DNA of 64,000 bases from Pseudonocardia sp. EC080619-01 (GTDB taxonomy: Bacteria > Actinomycetota > Actinomycetes > Mycobacteriales > Pseudonocardiaceae), in contig NZ_CP012184.1 of the NCBI RefSeq assembly GCF_001420995.1, forward strand, positions 5,254,501 through 5,318,500. The letters run 5' to 3'. The notes below the pieces were generated by a model. The model ran no database searches. It was not told the DNA's origin and worked only from the letters and a program-made list of their open reading frames with translations. Below, piece by piece: positions 1 through 10,990 of this stretch. The translations under genes were made by a program, and so were the position numbers. Each line of letters opens with the position of its first letter. Position 1 is the stretch's first letter.

Positions 1-2448
<2,448 letters not shown>

Positions 2449-2452
<4 letters not shown>

Positions 2453-3297
2453 CCGGGTTCGGGCAGCGGCTCGTCGACGCCGTCGCGTCGCACGGGCCGC
2501 TGTGCGCGGGGATCGACCCGCACCCGGCGCTGCTCGCGCAGTGGGGCCTGACCGACGACGCCGACGGGCTGGCCTCCTTCGCCGACGCCTGCCTGGCCGG
2601 GTTCGCCGGGACGGTCGCGGTCGTGAAGCCGCAGGCGGCGTTCTTCGAGCGGCACGGCGCGGCGGGTGTCGCGGTCCTGGAACGGCTGCTGGCGGGGTTC
2701 GCCGGGACACCGACACTCACCCTGCTCGACGCCAAGCGCGGTGACATCGGGTCCACGATGGACGGCTACGCGGACGCCTACCTGCGGGTCGGCGCCCCGC
2801 TCGGCGCGGACGCGCTCACCCTGTCGCCCTACCTCGGGTTCGACTCGCTGGAGCCGGCGTTCGTCGCGGCGGCGGAGGCCGCGCGCGGCGTGTTCGTGCT
2901 GGCGCGCACCTCCAACCCGGAGGGGGCGCCGGTGCAGCTGGCGACCGCTCCCGGGGGCGGCACGGTCGCCCAGGCCGTGGTCGACGCGGCCGGTGTCCGC
3001 AACGCCGGGGCCGGGGCCGGGGCCGGGGCGTGCGGGGACGTCGGCGTCGTCGTCGGCGGGACCAGGGAGCACGGCCTGGACCTGTCCGGGGTGAACGGGC
3101 CGGTGCTGGTGCCCGGGCTCGGCGCGCAGGGCGCGAGCCCCGCCGACGTCGTCGCCCGGTTCGCCGGGACCGCCGGTCCGGTCCTGCCGGTCGCCGCACG
3201 GTCGGTCCTGCGGGCCGGTCCGGATCCGGTGGCGCTGCAGGACGCGGCACGGACGCTGGGGGAGGAGCTGGCCTCAGCGCGCGCCGGATCGCACTGA
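2449..3297 (+). CDS. pyrF: Orotidine 5'-phosphate decarboxylase, type 2
   Basis: Decarboxylates OMP to UMP, the last step of de novo pyrimidine synthesis. The 282-residue protein belongs to the long actinobacterial/myxobacterial subfamily. It has CAGIDPHP near the N-terminus and the catalytic [11 protein letters not shown] motif, with the active-site Lys at about residue 96. The GTG start at 2449 is chosen because it overlaps the carB stop and begins the conserved N-terminus. Residues about 187-194 are an Ala-Gly run encoded by repeated ggggcc hexamers, probably a surface loop. The stop codon lies inside the first copy of a three-unit tandem repeat that continues downstream. Confidence 0.96.
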
Positions 3298-3358
3298 GCG
3301 GGCCGGGGGCGCGCCGGGATCGCGCTGAGCCGCCGGGGCGCGCCGGATCGCGCTGAGC
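3279..3358 (+). repeat. Three tandem copies of a 21-bp unit across the pyrF stop codon
   Basis: A 21-22 bp unit, consensus gcgcgccggatcgc followed by rctgagc, occurs at 3279-3299, 3309-3330 and 3338-3358, with starts 30 and 29 bases apart. The first copy contains the last codons and TGA of pyrF; the other two are intergenic. One copy has an extra g and one position varies between a and g. No coding use is apparent. Confidence 0.85.
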
Positions 3359-3865
3359 GGCCCACCGGCGCTCCCGGCACCGTGCAGGGCGTCCGGGGCC
3401 CGAGCACAGGCCGTCGCGGGCCCCACGGCCCGTACCGGCCCGGGACCCGGGCGCTCCCGAGCCGGACGACACCTCCGCGTCGGTGGGCGACCCGGCGCGG
3501 TGCCGACCGGCCGGGCGCCGCGGGCGTCCCGCGCCCGGCCGGCGTCCTGGGCGCACCCGGCGGGCGTTCGGGCGCAGCCCCGCGGGCCGGGTTCGGCCGA
3601 CCGGGGGAGTGCGTTGCGCCGACCCGTCGTCCGGGGGAGCCGGACGGCACCGCGAGAAGCGTCACAGAGCGTGCCGATGATCACCCCGGGGACGGCGAAA
3701 CCGGTGGTGGGACCCCCATTGACGGTGCTGTGGAGGGCGTGGGTACGTTCGATTCGGATCCGGGGGTGTCCCCCGGACGGGTCGGTGTCCCACCGCCCGG
3801 TCGCCGCCCCGCGGCGGCGACGAGAACACAGCACGACACGGAAAACGTACGTACGGAGGAACACC
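3359..3865. other. Intergenic stretch between pyrF and mihF, no gene seen
   Basis: About 500 bases with no convincing gene on either strand: the open frames here are Arg/Pro/Gly-rich shadows without family features. It holds a candidate mihF promoter near 3719-3749 and a short palindrome, acgtacgtac, at about 3845-3854 just before the mihF ribosome binding site. Confidence 0.6.
3719..3749 (+). promoter_or_regulatory. Candidate mihF promoter
   Basis: TTGACG at 3719-3724 and TACGTT at 3744-3749 are separated by 19 bases and resemble -35 and -10 boxes of the actinobacterial housekeeping sigma factor. The spacer is at the long end of the usual range. A start here would give a leader of about 110 nt for mihF. 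Based on motif match only. Confidence 0.4.
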
Positions 3866-4180
3866 GTGGCCCTTCCCCAGCTGACCGAGGAACAGCGCGC
3901 CGCAGCGCTGGAGAAGGCCGCGGCCGCCCGCCGGGCCCGGGCCGAGCTGAAGGACCGCCTGAAGCGCGGGGGCACCACCCTGGAGGAGGTGCTCAAGAAG
4001 GCCGAGACCGACGAGGTCCTCGGCAAGATGAAGGTCTCCGCGCTCCTCGAGGCCCTGCCGAACGTGGGCAAGGTCCGCGCGCAGCAGATCATGGAGGAGC
4101 TGGAGATCGCGAGCAGCCGTCGCCTGCGTGGCCTCGGCGACCGCCAGCGCAAGGCGCTCCTCGAGCGCTACCCGAGCTGA
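3866..4180 (+). CDS. mihF: Integration host factor, actinobacterial type (MihF/sIHF)
   Basis: A 104-residue basic nucleoid-associated DNA-binding protein. The family, described in mycobacteria and Streptomyces, compacts DNA and aids integrase reactions, and is unrelated to E. coli IHF. The N-terminal long helix is rich in Ala, Lys and Glu. The C-terminal half carries the helix-two-turns-helix core, with LLEALPNVGKVRAQQIMEEL and then RRLRGLGDRQ contacting the DNA backbone. The GTG start at 3866 follows a GGAGGA ribosome binding site at 3855-3860 and gives the usual MALPQLTEEQR N-terminus. It sits directly before gmk, as in mycobacteria. Confidence 0.96.
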   Translation: MALPQLTEEQRAAALEKAAAARRARAELKDRLKRGGTTLEEVLKKAETDEVLGKMKVSALLEALPNVGKVRAQQIMEELEIASSRRLRGLGDRQRKALLERYPS

Positions 4181-4193
4181 TCCGGCGCATCCC

Positions 4194-4817
4194 GTGACCG
4201 GACCTTCCTCCGACGTGCCGACCGCGCCCCCCGGCGAGGACGACCGGCCGGCCCGTGGCCGCCTGCTCGTGCTGGCCGGGCCGTCCGGCGTGGGGAAGAG
4301 CAGCGTGGTCGCGGGCCTGCGCGAGGCGCTGCCGGAGCTGCTGTTCAGCGTGTCCGCGACGACCCGCCCGGCCCGGCCGGGTGAGGTCGACGGCCGTGAC
4401 TACCACTTCGTCACCCGCGAGACGTTCGACGCGCTGATCGAGCGCGGTGACCTGCTCGAGTGGGCCGAGGTGCACGGCGGGCTGCAGCGCTCCGGCACGC
4501 CACGGGTGCCGGTCGAGCAGGCACTCGGCGGCGGGCGCCCGGTGCTGGTCGAGGTCGACCTGCAGGGCGCCCGCTCGGTGAAGCGGGTGCTGCCCGAGTG
4601 CGTCACCGTGTTCGTCGCGCCGCCGTCGATGGAGGAGCTGGCCCGCCGGCTCACCGACCGCGGCACCGACACCACCGAGCAACGGGAACGCCGGCTGCGG
4701 ACCGCCATCGAGGAGATGGACGCGCAGGACGAGTTCGACGAGGTCGTCGTGAACGACGACCTGCAGGCCGTGATCCGCCGGTTGGTAGCATTGGCGGTCG
4801 ACCGAGACGCGGCGTGA
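4194..4817 (+). CDS. gmk: Guanylate kinase
   Basis: Phosphorylates GMP to GDP with ATP in the cytosol. The 207-residue protein has the P-loop GPSGVGKS at residues 29-36 and the GMP-binding stretch [21 protein letters not shown]. Next come EWAEVHGG and the lid arginine region RRLTDRGTD, ending with the [11 protein letters not shown] segment typical of the family. The GTG at 4194, 13 bases after mihF, is preferred over an upstream in-frame ATG at 4128 that would run through the mihF end. rpoZ follows, as in other actinobacteria. Confidence 0.96.
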   Translation: MTGPSSDVPTAPPGEDDRPARGRLLVLAGPSGVGKSSVVAGLREALPELLFSVSATTRPARPGEVDGRDYHFVTRETFDALIERGDLLEWAEVHGGLQRSGTPRVPVEQALGGGRPVLVEVDLQGARSVKRVLPECVTVFVAPPSMEELARRLTDRGTDTTEQRERRLRTAIEEMDAQDEFDEVVVNDDLQAVIRRLVALAVDRDAA

Positions 4818-4866
4818 GCACGTCCCACGGCGTCACCGGACCACTCTCTTCTCCAGGAGCTTCTCT

Positions 4867-5136
4867 GTGAGCACGCCGACCGCCGGCATCACCGCCCCCG
4901 AGGGCATCACCAACCCGCCGATCGACGACCTGCTGGGCCAGGTCAGCTCGAAGTACGCGCTGGTCATCTACGCGGCCAAGCGCGCCCGGCAGATCAACGA
5001 GTACTACTCCCAGCTCGGCGAGGGCCTGCTGGAGTACGTCGGCCCGCTCGTCGAGCCGGGTGCCCGCGAGAAGCCGCTGTCCATCGCCATGCGCGAGATC
5101 CAGGCCGGCATGCTCGAGCACACCGAGGGCGAGTAA
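4867..5136 (+). CDS. rpoZ: DNA-directed RNA polymerase omega subunit
   Basis: An 89-residue omega subunit, which helps the beta' subunit fold and join the polymerase. It shows the conserved core: [18 protein letters not shown], then AAKRARQIN and the Tyr-rich [16 protein letters not shown] segment. It ends with the [11 protein letters not shown] tail common in actinobacteria. The GTG start at 4867 follows an AGGAG at 4855-4859. It lies between gmk and coaBC, a standard arrangement. Confidence 0.95.
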   Translation: MSTPTAGITAPEGITNPPIDDLLGQVSSKYALVIYAAKRARQINEYYSQLGEGLLEYVGPLVEPGAREKPLSIAMREIQAGMLEHTEGE

Positions 5137-5145
5137 GACCCACCC

Positions 5146-6369
5146 ATGCCCGAGACGGCACCGGAGGTCCTGCTCGGCGTCTCGGGCGGCATCGCCGCCT
5201 ACAAGAGCGCGGAGCTGCTGCGCCGGCTGACCGAGTCCGGTCACGCCGTGCGCGTGGTCCCCACCGAGTCGGCGCTGGAGTTCGTCGGCGCAGCCACGTT
5301 CGAGGCGCTGTCCGGGCGCCCGGTCGCGACCGGTGTGTTCACCGACGTGCACGAGGTCCCGCACGTCGCGCTGGGGCAGCGGGCCGATCTCGTCGTCGTC
5401 GCGCCGGCCACCGCGGACCTGATGGCCCGCCTCGCGCACGGCCGGTCCGACGACCTGCTCACCGCGTCACTGCTCACCGCACGATGTCCGGTGCTGCTCG
5501 CCCCGGCCATGCACACGGAGATGTGGGAGCACCCCGCCACCCGGGACAACGTGGCCCTGCTGCGGTCCCGGGGCACCGTCGTCCTGGAGCCCGCGTCCGG
5601 CAGGCTGACCGGTGCCGACACCGGCAAGGGGCGGCTCCCCGACCCGGCGGAGATCTTCGATCTCGCCCGGCTGCTGCTCGAGCGCCCCGACGCGCTGCCC
5701 CGTGATCTCGAGGGCAGGCACGTCGTCGTGAGCGCCGGTGGCACCCGCGAGAACCTCGATCCGGTCCGCTACCTGGGCAACCGGTCGTCCGGGCGGCAGG
5801 GCTGGGCCCTGGCCCGGGTGGCGGCCCAGCGTGGCGCGCGGGTCACCCTCGTCGCCGGGCACACCGCCGATCTCGTCGCGCCGGCCGGCGTCGAGGTCGT
5901 GCCCGCCGGGTCCGCCGGAGCCATGGAGGCCGCCGTGCGGTCGGCCGCAGCCGACGCCGACGCGGTCGTGATGGCGGCCGCCGTCGCCGACTTCCGGCCG
6001 GTCGACACCGCCGCCGACAAGATCAAGCGCGGGAGCGCCGAGCCGCCGCCGCTGCGTCTGGTGCAGAACCCCGACATCCTCGCCGGCCTGGTGCACGACA
6101 CCCCGCGGCCCGGCCAGGTGATCGTCGGGTTCGCCGCCGAGACCGGCGACGCCGACGGCGACGTCCTGCACCACGGCCGCGCGAAGCTCGCCCGCAAGGG
6201 CTGCGACCTGCTGGTGGTCAACGCGGTCGGTGAGGGGAAGGCCTTCGAGACCCCGGACAACGCGGGCTGGCTGCTCGCCCGCGACGGCGGCGAGGAGGAA
6301 CTCCCGATGGGCTCCAAGGCGTTGCTGGCCTCCCGCATCTGGGACGCGGTCACCCCGCGCCTGGTCTGA
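5146..6369 (+). CDS. coaBC: Bifunctional phosphopantothenoylcysteine decarboxylase / phosphopantothenate-cysteine ligase
   Basis: Catalyses two consecutive steps of coenzyme A synthesis: ligation of cysteine to phosphopantothenate (CoaB, CTP-dependent) and decarboxylation to phosphopantetheine (CoaC, FMN-dependent). The 407-residue protein starts with the flavoprotein fold (LLGVSGGIAAYKSAELLR). It carries the VPHVALGQRADLVVVAPATA region and the APAMHTEMW loop; other members usually have Asn where this His stands. The CoaB half begins about residue 190 (VVVSAGGTREN) and has the dimerisation/CTP motif GNRSSGRQG at 211-219 and NPDILAGL. It starts 9 bases after rpoZ and ends before a strong hairpin. 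Confidence 0.96.
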   Translation: MPETAPEVLLGVSGGIAAYKSAELLRRLTESGHAVRVVPTESALEFVGAATFEALSGRPVATGVFTDVHEVPHVALGQRADLVVVAPATADLMARLAHGRSDDLLTASLLTARCPVLLAPAMHTEMWEHPATRDNVALLRSRGTVVLEPASGRLTGADTGKGRLPDPAEIFDLARLLLERPDALPRDLEGRHVVVSAGGTRENLDPVRYLGNRSSGRQGWALARVAAQRGARVTLVAGHTADLVAPAGVEVVPAGSAGAMEAAVRSAAADADAVVMAAAVADFRPVDTAADKIKRGSAEPPPLRLVQNPDILAGLVHDTPRPGQVIVGFAAETGDADGDVLHHGRAKLARKGCDLLVVNAVGEGKAFETPDNAGWLLARDGGEEELPMGSKALLASRIWDAVTPRLV

Positions 6370-6387
6370 GCCACCGCACCGCTCCGA

Positions 6388-6434
6388 CGACGACGGCCCC
6401 GCACCCGGATCGCTCCGGGGCGGGGCCGTCGTCG
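6388..6434. terminator. Bidirectional terminator hairpin between convergent genes
   Basis: cgacgacggccccg at 6388-6401 pairs perfectly over 14 bases with 6421-6434, leaving a 19-base loop. It lies between the coaBC stop (6369) and the convergent minus-strand gene ending at 6448, so it can serve both. Confidence 0.75.
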
Positions 6435-6447
6435 CTGGTGGGTCGAC

Positions 6448-6978
6448 TCAGTCGTCGTCGTCCGAGAAGAACGACTCGGCCGGCGTCGCGCTGCGCTCCG
6501 AGGACGGCGACGCCGACCGCTCGGAGGTGCGCGAGGACCCGGTGGAGTCCGAGGACTCCGACGGCGAGCCGCTCCGGTCGGCCGACCCCTCGTCGTCGGA
6601 GGACGACGAGCGCGGGCTGCTGCTGGTCGTCGGCGAGGCCGACCGCTCCGAGCTGCTCGGCGTGAGCGAGTCCTCGGAGGTGCCGGTCCGCGGGGACGAC
6701 GAGCCCGAGGTCGAGACGTAGTCCGCGACGGCCCACCCGCCGAACTCGGGGAGCTCGACGAAGCCGTCCTCGGTCTCACCGATCGAAGTGCTCTCGCCGC
6801 GCTCGCAGACACCGACGATCGGTGCGGTCTCCGAGGGCTCCGAGCGCACGTTGACGCTCGACGTGCAGGTGCCGGTGCTGGCCGCGGTCGCGGTGCCGGC
6901 GATCACACCGACCGCGGTGACGCCGGTCACCGCAAGGGCGCCGACGACGGCGGCGATCCGTCGCGAGTTCGGCTTCAT
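6448..6978 (-). CDS. Secreted SH3b-like protein with acidic Ser-rich tail
   Basis: A 176-residue predicted secreted protein. Residues 1-34 look like a signal peptide (KPNSRR, then a hydrophobic AAVVGALAVTGVTAVGVIAG stretch, cut near ATAAS). Residues about 35-92 resemble a bacterial SH3 domain: VNVRSEPSETAPIVGVCERGE, then GGWAVADYVS. Two cysteines (about residues 38 and 59) could form a disulfide. The remainder is a low-complexity Ser/Asp/Glu/Thr tail ending SFFSDDDD. The ATG start follows GGAGG by about 10 bases. SH3b domains often bind cell-wall peptides, but the target here is unknown. It is divergent from metK. Confidence 0.75.
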   Translation of the reverse strand: MKPNSRRIAAVVGALAVTGVTAVGVIAGTATAASTGTCTSSVNVRSEPSETAPIVGVCERGESTSIGETEDGFVELPEFGGWAVADYVSTSGSSSPRTGTSEDSLTPSSSERSASPTTSSSPRSSSSDDEGSADRSGSPSESSDSTGSSRTSERSASPSSERSATPAESFFSDDDD

Positions 6979-7327
6979 CGTGGTTCAACCTCCGTGCCGA
7001 CGGCGGACGGCGGACCCGCCGTTCCGTCTGGTCCCGTGCCGCTCCCGCCGGTGTGCGGGTGCGTCGACACGACCAACGAGCCGACGCCCGATCGATTCGT
7101 GACGGCGACGGTCAATCACCCCATCCGGCGACAGCGGGTAGTTGGCGACCCGCTGTCGAACACGCTCCGTATGTGAGGTCCCCCTCCGCTACCCCGTGGG
7201 GAGCCGAAATCTGGACTAGGGTTACCGCTCGGAGGGCGTTCCGATCATGGACGCGTCCCTGGCGTGCGCGGCGTCTTCGCCGCGCCGGAGTGAACGCAGT
7301 ACCCCCAACGGGATGGAGATACAGCGC
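6979..7327. other. Divergent intergenic region upstream of metK
   Basis: 349 bases between the secreted-protein gene and metK, with no gene seen. It contains a perfect 11-bp inverted repeat at 7129-7158 and a possible metK -10 box TAGGGT at 7217-7222. I found no recognisable S-adenosylmethionine riboswitch fold. Confidence 0.55.
7129..7158. promoter_or_regulatory. Perfect 11-bp hairpin / operator candidate
   Basis: cgacagcgggt (7129-7139) and its exact reverse complement (7148-7158) flank an 8-base loop. It lies between divergent promoters, about 150 bases after the start of one gene and 170 before metK. It could be a dyad operator or an attenuator-like stem; function is inferred from position only. 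Confidence 0.4.
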
Positions 7328-8530
7328 GTGTCGAACACGAGCCGCCGTCTGTTCACGAGTGAGTCGGTCACCGAGGGCCACCCCGACAAGATCTGTGACG
7401 CGATCAGCGACACAGTTCTCGACGCGATGCTCGCGCAGGACCCGAGCAGCCGCGTGGCCGTCGAGACCATGGTCACGACCGGACAGGTGCACGTCGCCGG
7501 TGAGGTCACGACCAACGCCTACGTCGAGATCCCGCAGCTGGTGCGGGACCGGATCCTCGAGATCGGCTACGACTCGTCGGCGAAGGGCTTCGACGGCGCG
7601 TCCTGTGGCGTGAACATCGCCATCGGTGCGCAGTCCCCGGACATCGCGCAGGGCGTGGACACCGCCTACGAGAAGCGCGTCGAGTCCGCCGAGGACGAGA
7701 TCGCCAAGCAGGGCGCGGGCGACCAGGGCCTGATGTTCGGGTACGCCTGCGAGGACACCCCCGAGCTGATGCCGCTGCCGATCGCGCTGGCGCACCGGCT
7801 GTCCCGCCGGCTGACCGAGGTCCGCAAGAACGGCACGCTGCCCTACCTGCGTGCCGACGGGAAGACCCAGGTCACCATCGACTACGAGGGTGACAAGCCG
7901 GCCCGCCTCGACACGGTCGTGCTGTCCTCGCAGCACGCCGCGGACGTCGACCTCGACGGCATGCTGGCCCCCGACATCCGCAAGCACGTCGTGAACCCCG
8001 AGGTCGAGGCCCTGGGCTGGGACCCGGCCGAGCCGAAGCTGCTCGTCAACCCGACCGGCCGGTTCGTCCTGGGCGGCCCGATGGGTGACGCGGGCCTCAC
8101 CGGCCGGAAGATCATCGTCGACACCTACGGCGGCATGGCCCGCCACGGTGGTGGCGCCTTCTCCGGCAAGGACCCGTCGAAGGTCGACCGCTCCGCCGCG
8201 TACGCGATGCGCTGGGTGGCGAAGAACGCCGTCGCCGCCGGTCTCGCCGGCCGCATCGAGGTGCAGGTCGCCTACGCGATCGGCAAGGCCGCCCCGGTCG
8301 GGCTGTTCGTCGAGACCTTCGGCACCGAGAACGTCGACCCGGCGAAGATCCAGAAGGCGATCGAGGAGGTCTTCGACCTCCGTCCGGCCGCTATCATCCG
8401 CGACCTCAAGCTGCTGCGGCCGATCTACACGCCGACCGCCGCGTACGGCCACTTCGGCCGGACCGACGTCGAGCTGCCGTGGGAGGACACCTCCCGCGCC
8501 GACGCGCTCAAGTCGGCCGTCGGAGCCTGA
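7328..8530 (+). CDS. metK: S-adenosylmethionine synthetase
   Basis: Makes S-adenosylmethionine from methionine and ATP in the cytosol. The 400-residue protein carries the N-terminal [12 protein letters not shown] motif (GHPDK at 17-21), the [12 protein letters not shown] signature near residue 130 and the glycine-rich [20 protein letters not shown] loop near 275, all intact. The GTG at 7328 is preferred because GGAG at 7315-7318 is well spaced from it and it gives the usual [20 protein letters not shown]-terminus; an in-frame ATG at 7247 would add 27 atypical residues. A 15-bp hairpin follows the stop. Confidence 0.97.
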   Translation: MSNTSRRLFTSESVTEGHPDKICDAISDTVLDAMLAQDPSSRVAVETMVTTGQVHVAGEVTTNAYVEIPQLVRDRILEIGYDSSAKGFDGASCGVNIAIGAQSPDIAQGVDTAYEKRVESAEDEIAKQGAGDQGLMFGYACEDTPELMPLPIALAHRLSRRLTEVRKNGTLPYLRADGKTQVTIDYEGDKPARLDTVVLSSQHAADVDLDGMLAPDIRKHVVNPEVEALGWDPAEPKLLVNPTGRFVLGGPMGDAGLTGRKIIVDTYGGMARHGGGAFSGKDPSKVDRSAAYAMRWVAKNAVAAGLAGRIEVQVAYAIGKAAPVGLFVETFGTENVDPAKIQKAIEEVFDLRPAAIIRDLKLLRPIYTPTAAYGHFGRTDVELPWEDTSRADALKSAVGA

Positions 8531-8546
8531 CCGCCCCGCACCACAC

Positions 8547-8581
8547 CGTGGCCGGGTCCGCATCGCGCGGGCCCGGCCACG
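8547..8581 (+). terminator. Terminator hairpin after metK
   Basis: A 15-bp G+C-rich stem (8547-8561 with 8567-8581, one G-T pair) and a 5-base loop stand 16 bases after the metK stop and before priA. There is no U tract, as is common in high-G+C genomes. Confidence 0.6.
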
Positions 8582-8624
8582 GGCGTGTCCGGGGCCGGTC
8601 GGTGCCGCGTGGTAGACCCACCGC

Positions 8625-10742
8625 GTGAGTTCTCCCGCGACGCCCCGCACCGCCCGCACGGGTGGGTCGCCGGCCCGGCGCCCCGCGAGGAACCGCGGCG
8701 AGTGGACGGCGGCTGCCGCGCTGCCGGTTGCGCGGGTCGCCGTCGACGTCCCGCTGCCGCACCTGGACCGCCCCTTCGACTACCGGGTCCCGTCGCACCT
8801 CGACGACGCCGCGGTGCCCGGCGTGCGGGTGCGTGTGCGTTTCGCGGGCCGGATGCTCGACGGGTACCTGCTGGAACGGGTCGAGGACTCCGCGCACGGC
8901 GGGAAGCTCGCCTGGGTGGACAAGGTGGTGTCCGCCGAGCCGGTGCTGACACCGGAGGTGGCCGGTCTGTCCCGCGCCGTCGCCGACCGCTACGCGGGGG
9001 TGTTCGCCGACGTCCTGCGGCTCGCGATCCCCGCCCGGCACGCGCGCGTGGAGTCGGAGACGCCGCGGGAGCGGACCGTGCCCGAGCCCGCCGCGCCCGA
9101 TCGGGCCGGCTGGGAGACCTACCCCCGCGGCGGAGCCCTGCTCGACGCGCTGGCCGGCGGCCGGGCCGCGCACGCCGTCTGGCAGCCGGTGCCCGGTGAG
9201 GACTGGGCGGCCCGGCTCGCCGAGGCCGCCGCGGCGTGCCGCACGGCCGGCCGCTCGGCACTGCTGGTGGTGCCCGACCAGCGCGACGTCGACCGGCTGC
9301 ACGCCGCCTGCGCGGCGCAGCTCGGTGACGACGCCGTCGTCGCGCTCTCGGCGGACCTCGGCCCGGCCGAGCGCTACCGCCGGTGGCTGGCGGTGCGCCG
9401 GGGGAGCGTCCGGGTGGTCGTCGGGACGCGGTCGGCGGCGTTCGCCCCGCTCGGTGAGCTCGGCCTGCTGGCGGTCTGGGACGACGGCGACGACTCCCAC
9501 TCCGAGCCCCGCGCGCCGTACCCGCAGATCCGGGACGTGCTCGTGCTGCGCGCCCACCGGGAGGGCGCGGCGGTGCTGGTCGCCGGGTTCGCCCGCACCG
9601 CGGAGGCGCAGCTGCTCGTCGAGTCCGGGTGGGCACAGGCCGTCGTCGCCGACCGGGCCACCGTCCGTGCCCGGGCGCCGCGGGTCACCGCGATCGGCGA
9701 GTCCGACACCCAGCTCGTGCGCGACCCGTCGGCCCGGGCGGCGCGGGTCCCGGGGGTGGCGTTCGAGGCCGCCCGGACCGCGCTGGCCGCCGGGCGCCCG
9801 GTGCTGGTCCAGGTGCCGCGCTCGGGCTACCTGCCGTTCCTGGCCTGCGCGTCCTGCCGGGAGGCGGCACGGTGCCGGCACTGCGCGGGGCCGCTGGGAC
9901 TCCCGCGGCCCGGCCCGGGCGGAGCCCGTGGCGACGACGGCTCGTCCGGGCTGCCGTCCTGTCGCTGGTGCGGGCGGGTGGAGACCTCCTTCCGGTGCGG
10001 CAACTGCGCGTCCCGGCGGCTGCGGGCCGGGGTGATCGGCGCGGGCCGGACCGCCGAGGAGCTGGGCCGTGCCTTCCCGGGTGTGCCCGTGCGGACGTCC
10101 GGTGGTGGCGTGGCGGTGCTCGACGACGTCGAGGCCGGCCCCGCGCTCGTCGTCGCGACGCCCGGCGCGGAGCCGGTCGCCGAGGGCGGCTACGGCGCCG
10201 CGCTGCTGCTGGACGGGTGGGCGATGCTCGCCCGCCCGGACCTGCGGGTCGCGGAGGAGACCCTGCGCCGCTGGTTCGCCGCGGCCGCCGGGGTCGTCCC
10301 GCACGGCGACGGCGGCCGGGTCGTGGTCGTCGCCGACTCGTCGATCCCGACCGTGCAGGCACTCGTCCGGTGGGACCCGGCCTGGCACGCCGAGGGCGAG
10401 CTGGCCGAGCGTGCCGAGGTCGGGTTCCCGCCCGCGGTGCGGATGGCGGCGGTCGAGGGACCGCCCGCCGCGGTCGCGGAGATCTGCGACGCCGTCCTCG
10501 ACCCGGACCGGGACCCGCCGGAGGGGGTGGAGCTGCTCGGGCCGGTGGAGATCGACCCGGTGGAGCGGCCCGGGGGGACCGGCCCGGACCGCGACGACGT
10601 CCGGGAACGGGGGCTGCTTCGGGTTCCGCGGCGGTCGGGGCGCCGGCTCGCCGCCGCCCTGCACGACGCCCAGGCGTCGCGGACCGCGCGGAAGGCACCG
10701 GAGACCGTGCGGGTCCGCCTGGACCCGGACGAGATCGACTGA
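8625..10742 (+). CDS. priA: PriA-like primosome protein, probably helicase-inactive
   Basis: A 705-residue homologue of primosomal protein N'. The N-terminal 3' DNA-end-binding domain is clear (VAVDVPLPHLDRPFDYRVP, then GVRVRVRFAGRMLDGYLLE). Two zinc-binding clusters occur at about residues 407-419 (CASCREAARCRHC) and 446-463 (CRWCG...CGNC). The ATPase parts are degenerate: no GxGKT Walker A is visible where expected, and the DEAH box is replaced by WDDGDDSHSEP near residue 284. This matches the actinobacterial PriA variants annotated as probable non-helicase primosome proteins. The GTG start gives the expected N-terminus after a short Arg/Thr-rich leader. It precedes def-fmt-rsmB. Confidence 0.9.
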   Translation: MSSPATPRTARTGGSPARRPARNRGEWTAAAALPVARVAVDVPLPHLDRPFDYRVPSHLDDAAVPGVRVRVRFAGRMLDGYLLERVEDSAHGGKLAWVDKVVSAEPVLTPEVAGLSRAVADRYAGVFADVLRLAIPARHARVESETPRERTVPEPAAPDRAGWETYPRGGALLDALAGGRAAHAVWQPVPGEDWAARLAEAAAACRTAGRSALLVVPDQRDVDRLHAACAAQLGDDAVVALSADLGPAERYRRWLAVRRGSVRVVVGTRSAAFAPLGELGLLAVWDDGDDSHSEPRAPYPQIRDVLVLRAHREGAAVLVAGFARTAEAQLLVESGWAQAVVADRATVRARAPRVTAIGESDTQLVRDPSARAARVPGVAFEAARTALAAGRPVLVQVPRSGYLPFLACASCREAARCRHCAGPLGLPRPGPGGARGDDGSSGLPSCRWCGRVETSFRCGNCASRRLRAGVIGAGRTAEELGRAFPGVPVRTSGGGVAVLDDVEAGPALVVATPGAEPVAEGGYGAALLLDGWAMLARPDLRVAEETLRRWFAAAAGVVPHGDGGRVVVVADSSIPTVQALVRWDPAWHAEGELAERAEVGFPPAVRMAAVEGPPAAVAEICDAVLDPDRDPPEGVELLGPVEIDPVERPGGTGPDRDDVRERGLLRVPRRSGRRLAAALHDAQASRTARKAPETVRVRLDPDEID

Positions 10743-10990
10743 GCCTGGCACGGCCCGGCCCGGCCCGGCCGGCCCGGCACGGCACGCCCGGCCCGGGTCC
10801 TGCCGGTGCGCCGGTCCACCGGACGCCGCCCGGCAGGCGCCATCGGGTCCGCCGCGCCGCGGCCGCGGGGCCCGGCCCGGCGCGGACGTGCAGTGGCACA
10901 ATGGAGCGCCGACCACTCCCGGCCGCCGCCTGCCGCCGCGGCCCGCCCGCACGTCCGTCCGCACCGTCCGCACCGTCCGCGAGGAGAACC

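Noticed and set aside
6979-7327. S-adenosylmethionine riboswitch upstream of metK
   Set aside because: Stems and conserved loop bases of the known SAM classes could not be placed; only one simple hairpin is present.
8613-8618. Leaderless -10 box (TAGACC) before priA
   Set aside because: The last position of TANNNT is not T, so the match is too weak to list as a promoter.
10743-10990. A possible regulatory RNA in the G+C-rich stretch between priA and def
   Set aside because: The cggcc runs and the caccgtccg repeats are simple low-complexity sequence; no stable conserved fold was evident.
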